A stretch of 64,000 nt of DNA from Limnohabitans planktonicus II-D5 (GTDB taxonomy: Bacteria; Pseudomonadota; Gammaproteobacteria; Burkholderiales; Burkholderiaceae_C): contig NZ_LFYT02000012.1 in NCBI RefSeq assembly GCF_001270065.2, forward strand, positions 48,593 through 112,592, written 5' to 3'. The first letter of the stretch is position 1. Every line of letters starts with the position of its first letter. Both the position numbers and the translations under genes were made by a program. The notes under the pieces are model-generated. The model was not told where the DNA came from. It made no database searches and saw only the letters and a program-made list of their open reading frames with translations. This document shows, piece by piece, positions 28,195 through 37,668 of the stretch.

Positions 28195-28713
28195 ATGACT
28201 GAAAACGCCAACAAACCGGACGCAGAATCCGCGAACGACCCCAAGACGCGTGGGCCCGAGGTGGCTGTCGCCTTGCTGTTGCTGGCCCTGGGCGTGCTGG
28301 TGGTGGTGGACAGCTTGCGCGTGGGCATTGGCTGGGCCGATGACGGTCCACGCTCGGGCTATTTCCCGTTTTACATTGGCCTGGCCTTGTGCGCTTCCAG
28401 TGCCGCAATTTTGGGGAGCACCCTGTGGCATTGGCGCTCATTGGACGAGGTTTTTGCCGAGCGCAGCCAGATCGCCACCGTCATGGCCATGCTGATCCCG
28501 ATGGTCATTTACATCGTGACGATGTTGTGGATGGGCATTTACCTCCCCTCCGCTTTGCTGATCGGCTACTTCATGCGTCGCCACGGGCACTTCGGCTGGC
28601 GCGTGACCGCGGCGGTGTCCCTGACGGTGCCAGTCGCATTTTTTCTGGTGTTTGAACGCTGGTTCCTGGTGCCCTTGCCAAAAGGTCCGCTGGAAAGTTT
28701 GCTGGGGCTTTAA
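28195..28713 (+). CDS. tctB: tripartite tricarboxylate transporter small membrane subunit TctB
   Basis: Membrane protein of 172 residues with four predicted helices (about 23-43, 58-77, 98-120, 135-160). The motif DDGPRSGYFPFYIG after helix 1 is the TctB hallmark (usually PGxFP). The start is 8 bp after the receptor gene stop. The stop shares its last base with the tctA start (TAATG). Confidence 0.9.
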   Translation: MTENANKPDAESANDPKTRGPEVAVALLLLALGVLVVVDSLRVGIGWADDGPRSGYFPFYIGLALCASSAAILGSTLWHWRSLDEVFAERSQIATVMAMLIPMVIYIVTMLWMGIYLPSALLIGYFMRRHGHFGWRVTAAVSLTVPVAFFLVFERWFLVPLPKGPLESLLGL

Positions 28714-30233
28714 TGGAAGAAGTCAACAACCTGATGCAGGGTTTTGCAGTGGCCATGACACTGCCCAACCTGGCCTATATGCTCATTGGCGTCACCTTGG
28801 GTGTACTCATTGGCGTGCTTCCCGGCCTGGGGGGGGCCAACGGCATTGCCATCTTGCTGCCGCTGACGTTCACGATGAACCCGACCTCGGCCATCATCAT
28901 GCTGTCGTGCATCTATTGGGGTGCACTGTTTGGTGGTGCCATCACGTCTATTTTGTTCAATATCCCTGGAGAACCGTGGTCGGTGGCGACCACCTTTGAC
29001 GGCTACCCCATGGCCCAGCAGGGACGTGCGGCACAGGCACTCACAGCAGCGTTCACCTCGTCCTTTGTGGGCGCGCTTTTCGCGGTGGTCTTGATCACCT
29101 TCCTGGCCCCTGTGCTGGCCAAATTCGCCCTCAAGTTCGGGCCGGCCGAATTCTTTGCGGTGCAACTCCTGACCTTTTGCAGCTTTGTGGGCATGAGTAA
29201 AGAACCCGCCGCCAAGGTCATCGCCGCCATGATGTTGGGGTTTGCGCTGGCTGCGGTGGGCATGGACACGGTCACCGGGCAATTGCGCATGACCTATGGC
29301 TATCCCGAGCTGCTCAAGGGCTTTGATTTCCTGATTGCGGTGATCGGCCTGTTTGGCATCGGAGAGATTTTGCTGACCATGGAAGAAGGCCTGGCCTTCA
29401 AAGGCAAAAGTGCCAAACTCAACCTGCGCGTGGTGCTCCAGACCTGGGCCGAGTTGCCGCGCCAATGGCTCAACTTTTTGCGCTCGACCGCTGTGGGCTG
29501 CTGGATGGGCATCACACCCGGCGGTGCCACACCTGCGTCGTTCATGAGCTACGGCATGGCGCAACGCATGTCCAAAGACCCAGCGTCCTTTGGCAAAGGC
29601 AATATTGAGGGGGTGGTGGCACCCGAGACCGCGGCGCATGCGGCCGGCACATCGGCGCTGTTGCCCATGCTGACGCTGGGTATTCCAGGCTCACCGACGG
29701 CCGCTGTGCTTTTGGGCGGCCTGATGATCTGGGGCCTTCAGCCCGGCCCCATGCTCTTTGTGGAGCACAAGGACTTTGTGTGGGGGCTCATTGCTTCCAT
29801 GTATTTGGGCAACATCGTCGGGCTTGTGGTGGTGCTGACCACCGTGCCGTTCTGGGCGGCATTCCTGCGTATTCCTTTCTCGGTGATTGGCCCGGTGATC
29901 GTGGTCATCTGTGCCATCGGTGCTTACACCGTTCACAGCTCATTGTTTGACGTGGTGATGATGCTGGTCTTCGGGGTCATGGGCTACCTCTTCAAAAAGC
30001 TCAAGTACCCGCTGGCACCATTGGTCCTCGCGCTGGTGTTAGGTGATATGGCCGAGGCGAGCTTTCGGCAGTCCATGCTCTTGTCCCAGGGCAGTTTGTC
30101 GATCTTCTGGTCCAACCCGCTGGTGGGTGTCATCACGGGCCTGGCTTTGTTGTTGTTGCTCTGGCCGCTGGTCAGTGCAGTTAAGGGTATGCTGCTGCAA
30201 AACAGCAACGTAAAGGCAGGGTCTTCCCAATGA
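28713..30233 (+). CDS. tctA: tripartite tricarboxylate transporter large membrane subunit TctA
   Basis: Polytopic permease of 506 residues with about twelve hydrophobic segments. Family signatures are GVLIGVLPGLGGANGIAILLPLTF near the N-terminus (the usual PGLG loop), YWGALFGGAITSILFNIPGE, and the mirrored half with GTSALLPMLTLGIPGSPTAAVLLGG. It is coupled to tctB by a one-base overlap and to the next gene by an ATGA overlap. Confidence 0.94.
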   Translation: MEEVNNLMQGFAVAMTLPNLAYMLIGVTLGVLIGVLPGLGGANGIAILLPLTFTMNPTSAIIMLSCIYWGALFGGAITSILFNIPGEPWSVATTFDGYPMAQQGRAAQALTAAFTSSFVGALFAVVLITFLAPVLAKFALKFGPAEFFAVQLLTFCSFVGMSKEPAAKVIAAMMLGFALAAVGMDTVTGQLRMTYGYPELLKGFDFLIAVIGLFGIGEILLTMEEGLAFKGKSAKLNLRVVLQTWAELPRQWLNFLRSTAVGCWMGITPGGATPASFMSYGMAQRMSKDPASFGKGNIEGVVAPETAAHAAGTSALLPMLTLGIPGSPTAAVLLGGLMIWGLQPGPMLFVEHKDFVWGLIASMYLGNIVGLVVVLTTVPFWAAFLRIPFSVIGPVIVVICAIGAYTVHSSLFDVVMMLVFGVMGYLFKKLKYPLAPLVLALVLGDMAEASFRQSMLLSQGSLSIFWSNPLVGVITGLALLLLLWPLVSAVKGMLLQNSNVKAGSSQ

Positions 30234-31243
30234 AAATAGCGGTGGTCGGTGCGGGCGCGATTGGGGGTTATTTGGGGGCGAGGCTCTCAGCCGCCGGAGA
30301 AGACATCACTTTCATCGCGCGCAACCGCAATTTGGCGGCGATTCAGGCGAACGGCTTTCGCCTCATTTTGGAAGACGGAAGCACGCTTGACGCACCTGCG
30401 GCCAAAGCCGTAGAGCGCATGTCAGACGCTGGCGTGCAAGACGTGGTGCTGCTCACCGTCAAAGCCCACCAGGTGGTTGACCTGTTGCCAGAACTGGGCG
30501 CACTGCTGGGCCCCAAGACGTTGCTGGTGACCATGATCAACGGCATTCCCTGGTGGTACTTCCAAAAACTGGAAGGGGACTATTCCGGGCGCAGCCTCGA
30601 GAGCGTAGACCCCAACGGACGTCTGGCGCAGGAGATCGCGCCCGAGCACATCATCGGCAGTGTGGTCTACCCGGCAGCCGAGCTGATCGAGCCAGGTGTC
30701 GTGCGGGTCATTGAAGGCAACCGCTTCACACTGGGGGAGCTCGATGGCAGTCGCAGCGAGCGCATCGAGGCGCTTTCTCAAGTGATGATGCGCGCTGGCT
30801 TCAAGGCCCCTGTCTCGAAAGATATCCGCAGCGAAATCTGGCTCAAGCTGTGGGGCAATCTGAGCTTCAACCCCATCTCTGCCCTGACCCATGCGACGCT
30901 GGAAGACATCTGCACCTTCGGTCCGTCCCGCGAGCTGGCCGCCAACATGATGACGCAAGCGCAAAGCGTCGCCGAAAAACTGGGGGTGCAGTTCAAGGTA
31001 TCGCTCGACAAACGCATTGCAGGCGCGCAGGCGGTGGGCGCGCACAAAACATCCATGTTGCAAGACGTTGAAGCTGGCAGGGCCTTGGAGCTCAATGCAC
31101 TGGTGGGCTCGGTTGTTGAATTAGGCCGTATCACGGGGACACCGACGCCAACCATTGACGCGATCTATGCGGCAACGCAACTGCTGGCCCACACGATGGC
31201 CCAGCACAAAGGCCGCCTGCAGCTTCTACCCATACCGGTTTGA
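30230..31243 (+). CDS. ketopantoate reductase PanE/ApbA-family protein
   Basis: NADPH-dependent 2-keto acid reductase-like protein of 337 residues. The Rossmann loop is VVGAGAIGGYLGARL (5-19), then FIARNRNLAAIQANG for cofactor choice, and the C-terminal helical domain with KLWGNLSFNPISALT, where the conserved Lys sits. Because it is the last gene of a ligase/transporter operon, a catabolic 2-keto or hydroxy acid is a better guess than pantothenate synthesis. It overlaps the convergent FAH gene by 18 bp. Confidence 0.85.
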   Translation: MKIAVVGAGAIGGYLGARLSAAGEDITFIARNRNLAAIQANGFRLILEDGSTLDAPAAKAVERMSDAGVQDVVLLTVKAHQVVDLLPELGALLGPKTLLVTMINGIPWWYFQKLEGDYSGRSLESVDPNGRLAQEIAPEHIIGSVVYPAAELIEPGVVRVIEGNRFTLGELDGSRSERIEALSQVMMRAGFKAPVSKDIRSEIWLKLWGNLSFNPISALTHATLEDICTFGPSRELAANMMTQAQSVAEKLGVQFKVSLDKRIAGAQAVGAHKTSMLQDVEAGRALELNALVGSVVELGRITGTPTPTIDAIYAATQLLAHTMAQHKGRLQLLPIPV

Positions 31244-31990
31244 CAAAGTGCCGATGCCGTCGATCAGCACCTCCACCGTGGCCCCGGCTTTCATCGGCAA
31301 AACACCGAGCGACGTGCCGCAGTAAATGAGATCGCCTGGCTCAAGCGTCATGTCGTGCGAGAGGTGGGACACGATCTGAGCAGGACTGAAAAACATGTCG
31401 CTGAAGGCATAGTTCTGGCGCTCTCGGCCGTCTACCAGCGTGCGCAGATGGCCATTTTCGGCATCGAAATCAGTGTCAATCACCGGCCCGAAGGCCGCAA
31501 AGCCGTCAAAGCTTTTGGCGCGCGTCCATTGGGGGAATGAGGCGTCGCGGTGGATGAGCTCGAGCGCCGTGACATCGTTACCGCAGGTGTAGCCAAAAAT
31601 GTGTTGGGGTGCATTCTGTACAGTGACTTGGCGCGCGGTGGTGCCCATCACCAGCACAAGTTCTCCCTCAAACACCACGCGCCCGGGATAGCTCGATGGC
31701 ACGGCAATCGCTTGCTGGTGGCCCGCCGCTGCGCCGGGTGATTTCATGAAATAAAGGGGTTCTGTGGGTGCCGACCAGCCATTTTTTTCTGCGGCAGCTC
31801 GGAAATTGTTCCAGAGCCCGATGATTTTTCCTGGCATGCACGGGGGCAACCATTGCAAGCCGTCAGCCGCCACTGTGTTGCCGGTCGGCTTGAAGGTTTC
31901 GAACAGGGCACCGCCATGCTCATGAACCGTCTGCTGCTCCAGCACGCCTGTCATTACCTTGCCATCTTGTAGGTACCGCAACCACTGCAT
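31226..31990 (-). CDS. fumarylacetoacetate hydrolase (FAH) family protein
   Basis: Metal-dependent C-C hydrolase or decarboxylase family, 254 residues. The conserved core is visible as KSPGAAAGHQQAIAVP, VVFEGELVLVMG (metal-binding Glu) and FGYTCGNDVTALEL, ending with the family LEPGDLIYCGTS-GV stretch. The start at 31990 follows CAGGGAGC; longer frames run into the repeat array and are not real. It faces the ligase-tct-PanE operon tail to tail and may act on the same compound. Confidence 0.87.
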   Translation of the reverse strand: MQWLRYLQDGKVMTGVLEQQTVHEHGGALFETFKPTGNTVAADGLQWLPPCMPGKIIGLWNNFRAAAEKNGWSAPTEPLYFMKSPGAAAGHQQAIAVPSSYPGRVVFEGELVLVMGTTARQVTVQNAPQHIFGYTCGNDVTALELIHRDASFPQWTRAKSFDGFAAFGPVIDTDFDAENGHLRTLVDGRERQNYAFSDMFFSPAQIVSHLSHDMTLEPGDLIYCGTSLGVLPMKAGATVEVLIDGIGTLSNRYG

Positions 31991-32033
31991 CGCATGCTCC
32001 CTGGGTATATGCCATATGTCAGTGTAATCAATC

Positions 32034-33110
32034 CCGACCTGCGATATGGCATGGCTCACACATTGATGTTGCAGGTCGGCGGTCGAAGACTCCGACATGG
32101 GCCTGCGTTGAACCAACAATGTCGGACTCTGCGAGTACCGACCTACAAAATGGCATGTCTTACACATTGATGTTGTAGGTCGGCGGTCGAAGACTCCGAC
32201 ATGGGCCTGCGTTGACCCAACAATGTCGGACTCTGCGAGTACCGACCTACAAAATGGCATGGCTCATGCATTGAAGTTGTAGGTCGGCGGTCGAAGACCC
32301 CGACATGGGACTGCGTTGAACCAACAATGTCGGACTCTGCGAGTACCGACCTACAAAATGACTTGTCTCACACATGGATGTTGTAGGTCGGCGGTCGAAG
32401 ACTCCGACATGGGACTGCGTTGAACCAACAATGTCGGACTCTGCGAGTACCGACCTACAAAATGGCATGGCTCATGCATTGAAGTTGTAGGTCGGCGGTC
32501 GAAGACCCCGACATGGGCCTGCGTTGAACCAACAATGTCGGACTCTGCGAGTACCGACCTACAAAATGGCATGGCTCATGCATTGAAGTTGTAGGTCGGC
32601 GGTCGAAGACCCCGACATGGGACTGCGTTGAACCAACAATGTCGGACTCTGCGAGTACCGACATACAAAATGACTTGTCTCACACATGGATGTTGTAGGT
32701 CGGCGGTCGAAGACTCCGACATGGGACTGCGTTGAACCAACAATGTCGGACTCTGCGAGTACCGACCTACAAAATGGCATGGCACATGCATTGATGTTGT
32801 AGGTCGGCGGTCGAAGACTCCGACATGGGACTGCGTTGAACCAACAATGTCGGACTCTGCGAGTACCGACATACAAAATGACTTGTCTCACACATGGATG
32901 TTGTAGGTCGGCGGTCGAAGACTCCGACATGGGACTGCGTTGAACCAACAATGTCGGACTCTGCGAGGACCGACCTACAAAATGGCATGGCTCATGCATT
33001 GAAGTTGTAGGTCGGCGGTAGAAGACCCCGACGTGGGCCTGCGCCGAAACCCATCATGCTGGACTCTGCGAGTACCGACCTGTGAGATGGCACTTCTCAC
33101 ACATTTCACA
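32034..33110. repeat. array of ten 104-bp palindromic repeat units
   Basis: Units begin at 32071, 32175, 32279, 32383, 32487, 32591, 32695, 32799, 32903 and 33007, an exact 104-bp step, after the tail of a partial unit at 32034. Each has GTAGGTCGGCGGTCGAAGAC on the left and GCGAGTACCGACCTAC on the right, with an inner GTCGAAGACTCCGACAT / ATGTCGGACTC pair, so each can fold into a hairpin of about 85 nt. The 3' tails are of two kinds (GGCATGGCTC or GACTTGTCTC). The last unit is diverged. It resembles a BIME/REP array. Confidence 0.95.
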
Positions 33111-33356
33111 CTTCAGCGTGCCGTATCAATAGACACAGATGAGGTACTGCCGCAGAGTAATCGAGTCAGTCTGAATTTTTGTGTACTTTCATGGCTACTC
33201 ACTGTTTTCAGCTGATTTCCGGTTCTTGAAATGACAGTTCCGACCCATAACGGCGGGTCACATCTCCTGAAGCCTTGCCTTGTTGGCAGTGACAGCGACC
33301 CGTCTTGCACTAGCCGGGACGCTGGCATTCCCCCGCGATCCCAAGCAATGACTTGT
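33111..33356. other. intergenic stretch between repeat array and Lrp gene
   Basis: No gene seen. The first 30 bases match the sequence upstream of the indolepyruvate oxidoreductase gene at a fixed 950-bp offset. Confidence 0.5.
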
Positions 33357-33812
33357 TCAAAGCGGCAGCACTGAAACCTGTTTGATGTCCCGCAACACGA
33401 TGCTCGATCGCACATGCGCCACTGCGGGCAGCTTGAACAAGGTTTTCATCAAGAAGTGTTCATACGCCTCAATGTCTTGCGCCATGATGGTCAACACATA
33501 GTCCGATTGGCCCGTGGTGGAGTAACAGTGCACGATGTGCGGCGTGGCCTGCACGGCAGCCTCAAATTCGGCCACTGTTTTTTCGGTGTGCTGGGTGAGG
33601 TTGATTTCGGCCATCACCATCAAATTCAGCCCGACCTTTTTGCGATCCACCTGAACGGTGTAGCCGGTGATGACGCCTTGGGTCTCCATCTCCTTGATGC
33701 GTTTCCAGCATGGCGTGGGTGACAGACCGACCCGCTCTGAAATTTGCTGCACGGTCATGCGCGAATCCAGTTGCAAGGCTTCAAGGATTTTCAGGCTGTA
33801 AACGTCTTTCAT
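33357..33812 (-). CDS. Lrp/AsnC-family transcription regulator
   Basis: Regulator of 151 residues. The N-terminal helix-turn-helix covers about 1-60 (MTVQQISERVGLSPTPCWKRIKEMETQGVI) and the RAM amino-acid-sensing domain about 65-145 (VEF-like EFEAAVQATPHIVHCYSTTGQSDYVLTI, then VRSSIVLRDIK). It is divergent from the indolepyruvate oxidoreductase gene, the classic position for a local Lrp-type activator responding to an aromatic or branched amino acid. A 19-bp palindrome lies 19 bp upstream of its start. Confidence 0.92.
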   Translation of the reverse strand: MKDVYSLKILEALQLDSRMTVQQISERVGLSPTPCWKRIKEMETQGVITGYTVQVDRKKVGLNLMVMAEINLTQHTEKTVAEFEAAVQATPHIVHCYSTTGQSDYVLTIMAQDIEAYEHFLMKTLFKLPAVAHVRSSIVLRDIKQVSVLPL

Positions 33813-33830
33813 TTTTCCATCTTATTCTTT

Positions 33831-33849
33831 TTGAGAAATTATTTCTCAA
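33831..33849. promoter_or_regulatory. candidate Lrp operator
   Basis: Perfect 19-bp palindrome TTGAGAAATTATTTCTCAA in the Lrp-IOR gap. Length and AT-rich centre suit an Lrp/AsnC dimer. Confidence 0.6.
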
Positions 33850-33956
33850 TCCAGTGGCTAATTCGATCTTGAAAAGTGTTTTATTCGCCAACTAATGGCC
33901 TATTCTTACTTCTCTATTGATTTGGGTCAATGAGGTTTTCAATGCTCAAAGAGGTA

Positions 33957-34090
33957 GCAGGTCGGCGGTCAAAGACCCCGACATGGGCCTGTGCCGAAAC
34001 CCATAACGTCGGACATTGCGAGTACCGACCTACGAGACGACATCTCGCACCCATTTCAATCTTCAGCGTGCCGGATCAATAGTGTGGAGA
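33957..34090. repeat. isolated copy of the terminal 104-bp unit plus flank
   Basis: It matches 33007-33140 at a constant 950-bp offset, including the GTAGGTCGG-type unit, the CCGAAACCCAT variant and the following CTTCAGCGTGCCG-ATCAATAG, with point differences only up to about 34082. It ends just before the start of the oxidoreductase gene. Confidence 0.85.
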
Positions 34091-34095
34091 CACAA

Positions 34096-37000
34096 ATGAC
34101 ACATAAGCCCCAGACCCCCGTCACCCCGCCTGCGGATTTGCGCGATTACCAGCTCAAGGACAACGTCTGGGCGCAGCAAGGCGCGGTCTTTATGTCGGGC
34201 ACGCAGGCGCTGGTGCGGCTGATGCTGATGCAGCGCCGCTTCGACGAAAGCCAGCAATGGAACACGCGCGGTTTCATCAGCGGCTACAGGGGATCGCCAC
34301 TGGGGATGGTGGATCAAGTCATCTGGAAACAAGGTGAAAAGTTCAAGGAAGCGGGCATCGAATTTGTGCCCGCCATCAACGAAGAGCTGGGTGCCACACA
34401 GGTGCTGGGCACGCAGCGCGTGGAGTCTGACCCAGAGCGCACAGTCGATGGCGTATTCGGACTGTGGTACGGCAAAGGCCCGGGTGTGGACCGCGCAGGC
34501 GATGCACTCAAACACGGCAACGCCTTTGGCTCATCACCGCACGGCGGTGTGGTGGTGGTGGCGGGCGACGACCATGGCTGTGTGTCGTCGTCCATGCCGC
34601 ACCAGAGCGACCAGGTGTTTCAGTCCTGGCACATGCCAGTGGTCTCTCCAGCTGATGTATCGGAGTTGCTGAGCTTCGGTTTGTATGGCTTTGCCTTGTC
34701 ACGTTATTCGGGTGCCTGGGTGGGCCTGACCGCGCTGTCAGAGGTGGTGGAAAGCAGTACGACGGTGGATCTGGACGCCATCAATGCGCAGCAGGGTCTT
34801 TGGAAGCGGCCACAAGAAGTGCAAGACCTGACGGGACATGTTGCGCCTGCCGATGGCCTGCACTACCGCTGGCCTGATTTGCCGTCCTTGCGTCTCGAAT
34901 CGCGCCTGCACGACAAGCTGAGCGCAGTGGCCGCCTTTGCACAAGTGAACAGCATTGACCGCCAGGTGATCGTCAGCCCGCAGGCCCACATTGGCATTGT
35001 CACGGCGGGCAAGGCCCACCACGACCTGATGGAAGTGTTCCGGCGATTGGGCTTGAGCGAAGCCTCACTGGCCGCTGCCGGTGTGCGTGTGATCAAGTTA
35101 GGCCTGACCTTCCCGATCGAAACCACCCGCATGCATGCCTTTGCACAAGGCCTTCGAGAGATTCTGGTCATCGAAGAAAAAGCGCCCATCGTCGAGCAGC
35201 AATTGCGCGATCTGTTGTACAACGCGCCTTCGCGCCCTGTGATCGTGGGCAAACGCGATGCACAAGGCCAGGCGCTCTTGTCAGCGCTGGGCGAATTGCG
35301 CCCCTCTCGCTTGATCGTGCAAGTGGCTGACTGGTTACGGCAGCACACGGGAGGGGTGCTGAACATTCCGTATCTGAAGGTTCTGGATTTCGTGCCCGCT
35401 GACATGCTCAGTAACGCCAGCGATGCGGTCAAGCGGCTGCCCTACTTTTGTGCCGGCTGCCCGCACAACACATCGACGAAAGTGCCCGAAGGCTCTACCG
35501 CGCGTGCAGGCATTGGCTGCCACTTCATGGCCAACTGGATGGAGCGCGACACCGCTGGCCTGATCCAGATGGGAGGCGAAGGGGTGGACTGGGTCTCGCA
35601 CTCGCGCTTTACCCGCACGCCGCATGTCTTTCAGAATCTGGGCGACGGAACGTATTACCACTCGGGCTATCTCGCCATTCGGCAAGCGGTTGCGGCCAAG
35701 GCCCGCATCACCTACAAAATTTTGTTCAACGATGCGGTGGCGATGACAGGCGGACAACCCGTCGATGGTGTCATCAGCGTGGATGCCATTGCACGCCAGG
35801 TCGAGAGCGAGGGCGTTGAAGCCCTGGCGATCGTGAGCGATGACATCGCAAAATTCAACGCCATCAAAAACCGCTTTCCGTCCATCGCCACATTCCATCC
35901 GCGTGAAGATTTGGACCTTGTGCAGCGCCAGTTGCGCGAAGTCACGGGTGTGTCGGTACTGATTTACGAGCAGACCTGCGCCGCAGAGAAACGTCGCCGC
36001 CGCAAGAAAGGTGAGCTGAGCGATCCTGCGCGTCGCCTGATGATCCACGAAGGGGTATGCGAAGGCTGTGGTGACTGCGGTGTGCAAAGCAATTGCGTGG
36101 CGGTGCTGCCGCAGGAGACGCCATGGGGTCGCAAGCGCAAGATCGACCAGACGCATTGCAACAAGGACTATTCGTGTGCCAATGGCTTTTGCCCGAGTTT
36201 TGTCAGCGTGATCGGAGGACGTCAACGTCGCAAGACGGGCGCTTCCCCGCAAATGCGCCAGCAGTTCATGGCGCACGCGGCACGCTTGCCAGACATCCAT
36301 CCCCGCAGCACCGATAGCCCCTGGGACTTGCTGATCACCGGAGTGGGCGGCACCGGTGTGGTGACGGTGGGCGCGGTCATTGCCATGGCTGCGCACCTGC
36401 AAGGGCAGCACGCCAGCGTGCTCGACTTCATGGGCTTTGCCCAAAAAGGTGGCTCGGTGCTGAGTTTTGTACGCATAGCGCCCACACAAGAACTGCTCAA
36501 CCAGGTGCGCATCGATACCCAACAAGCAGATGCCTTGCTGGCCTGTGATGCGGTGGTGGCTGCCTCTGCTGAAGCACTTCAAACCATTCGCCATGGCCGT
36601 ACACGCGTGCTGGTGAATGTGCATGAAACACCTGTTGCCGATGCTGTGCGCAACCCGGATGCGCAAGTGCAAACCGACTTGCTGGTCGAAAAAATCCGTT
36701 TTTCTGCGGGCGATGCGCAGGTGGAAACCTTTGACGCACAGGCACTGGCTGAGCAGGTACTGGGCGACACACTGGCCGCCAACATCTTGGCCATGGGTTA
36801 CGCCTGGCAGCGTGGGCTGGTGCCTGTCAGCTTGGCGGCGCTGGTGCAGGCCATCCGCTTGAACAATGTCGCCGTGGAAGCCAACTTGCTGGCCTTCACC
36901 GTGGGTCGACTGGCAGCCGCAGATCCCATGGCGTTGAGCATGTCCGCCAAAGCAGAGGCTTTGCCAGAAGACCTGCACAGCTTCATCGAACAGGCCAGCC

Positions 37001-37668
37001 AGCATCTCGCGGCTTACCAGAGCAAGGCTTGGGCACAACGCTACACGCGCTTGATGCGTGATGTTCAGCGGGCCACGCAAGCAGCTGGCTTGAGCGATGA
37101 CACCTTGGGCATGACGGTAGCACGTAGCCTGCACAAATTGATGAGCTACAAGGATGAATACGAAGTTGCCAGGTTGTTCAGTGACAAGGCCTTCCAAGCG
37201 CAACTGGATGCGCAGTTTGAAGGCGACTACCGCCTGGCATTCCACATGTCACCGCCCGCGTTGTTCAAAGAATCCGATGGAAAAGCACCCCGCAAAGTCA
37301 CTCTGGGTGGCTGGATGCGCCCCGTGTTGGGGCTTTTGGCCAAGGGGAAAGTGTTGCGCGGCACGATTTGGGACCCGTTTGGCTACTCGCACGAGCGGCG
37401 TATGGAGCGTCATCTGATAGATGCCCACATCACACTGGTGCAAGAGTTGTTGCCCTTGGTCAACACAAAAAATCAAGACTTGATGCGCGACATTGTTGCG
37501 CTGCCGCTGTCCATGCGAGGCTTTGGCCATGTGAAGGCCCGCAACATACGCGCCGCCCAGAGTCGTCAAGCTTGGCTGCTTCACCGGATCGATCCCACCC
37601 GTTACCCACGTCCGCCGCAAGACACTGGTTTGCAGCAATTTCGGGGCGTTGCGATTCGCAGCGTTTGA
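34096..37668 (+). CDS. indolepyruvate ferredoxin oxidoreductase, fused subunits
   Basis: Oxidative decarboxylation of aryl-pyruvates to acyl-CoA with ferredoxin as acceptor, in amino-acid catabolism. It has 1190 residues, the fused form usual in betaproteobacteria. The N-terminal pyrimidine domain starts near SGTQALVRLML. The TPP-binding region includes AGIGCHFMANWMER and GEGVDWV. The iron-sulfur part has CEGCGDCGVQSNC (from Cys655) and CNKDYSCANGFCP. The C-terminal gamma domain begins at TGVGGTGVVTVGAVIAMAAH. The start at 34096 follows GTGGAGAC; a longer frame from 33991 would translate the repeat. It is probably controlled by the divergent Lrp protein. Confidence 0.93.
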   Translation: MTHKPQTPVTPPADLRDYQLKDNVWAQQGAVFMSGTQALVRLMLMQRRFDESQQWNTRGFISGYRGSPLGMVDQVIWKQGEKFKEAGIEFVPAINEELGATQVLGTQRVESDPERTVDGVFGLWYGKGPGVDRAGDALKHGNAFGSSPHGGVVVVAGDDHGCVSSSMPHQSDQVFQSWHMPVVSPADVSELLSFGLYGFALSRYSGAWVGLTALSEVVESSTTVDLDAINAQQGLWKRPQEVQDLTGHVAPADGLHYRWPDLPSLRLESRLHDKLSAVAAFAQVNSIDRQVIVSPQAHIGIVTAGKAHHDLMEVFRRLGLSEASLAAAGVRVIKLGLTFPIETTRMHAFAQGLREILVIEEKAPIVEQQLRDLLYNAPSRPVIVGKRDAQGQALLSALGELRPSRLIVQVADWLRQHTGGVLNIPYLKVLDFVPADMLSNASDAVKRLPYFCAGCPHNTSTKVPEGSTARAGIGCHFMANWMERDTAGLIQMGGEGVDWVSHSRFTRTPHVFQNLGDGTYYHSGYLAIRQAVAAKARITYKILFNDAVAMTGGQPVDGVISVDAIARQVESEGVEALAIVSDDIAKFNAIKNRFPSIATFHPREDLDLVQRQLREVTGVSVLIYEQTCAAEKRRRRKKGELSDPARRLMIHEGVCEGCGDCGVQSNCVAVLPQETPWGRKRKIDQTHCNKDYSCANGFCPSFVSVIGGRQRRKTGASPQMRQQFMAHAARLPDIHPRSTDSPWDLLITGVGGTGVVTVGAVIAMAAHLQGQHASVLDFMGFAQKGGSVLSFVRIAPTQELLNQVRIDTQQADALLACDAVVAASAEALQTIRHGRTRVLVNVHETPVADAVRNPDAQVQTDLLVEKIRFSAGDAQVETFDAQALAEQVLGDTLAANILAMGYAWQRGLVPVSLAALVQAIRLNNVAVEANLLAFTVGRLAAADPMALSMSAKAEALPEDLHSFIEQASQHLAAYQSKAWAQRYTRLMRDVQRATQAAGLSDDTLGMTVARSLHKLMSYKDEYEVARLFSDKAFQAQLDAQFEGDYRLAFHMSPPALFKESDGKAPRKVTLGGWMRPVLGLLAKGKVLRGTIWDPFGYSHERRMERHLIDAHITLVQELLPLVNTKNQDLMRDIVALPLSMRGFGHVKARNIRAAQSRQAWLLHRIDPTRYPRPPQDTGLQQFRGVAIRSV

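Noticed and set aside
32247..32999. Series of similar minus-strand ORFs (MPFCRSVLAESDIVGSTQ...)
   Set aside because: They are translations of the 104-bp repeats. 104 is not a multiple of three, frames shift at each unit, and there are no ribosome sites.
32034..33110. CRISPR array
   Set aside because: Whole units repeat with no unique spacers, the period is 104 bp, and the units are palindromic throughout.
35335..37245. 636-codon ORF opposite the indolepyruvate oxidoreductase gene
   Set aside because: Shadow frame with no recognisable domain.
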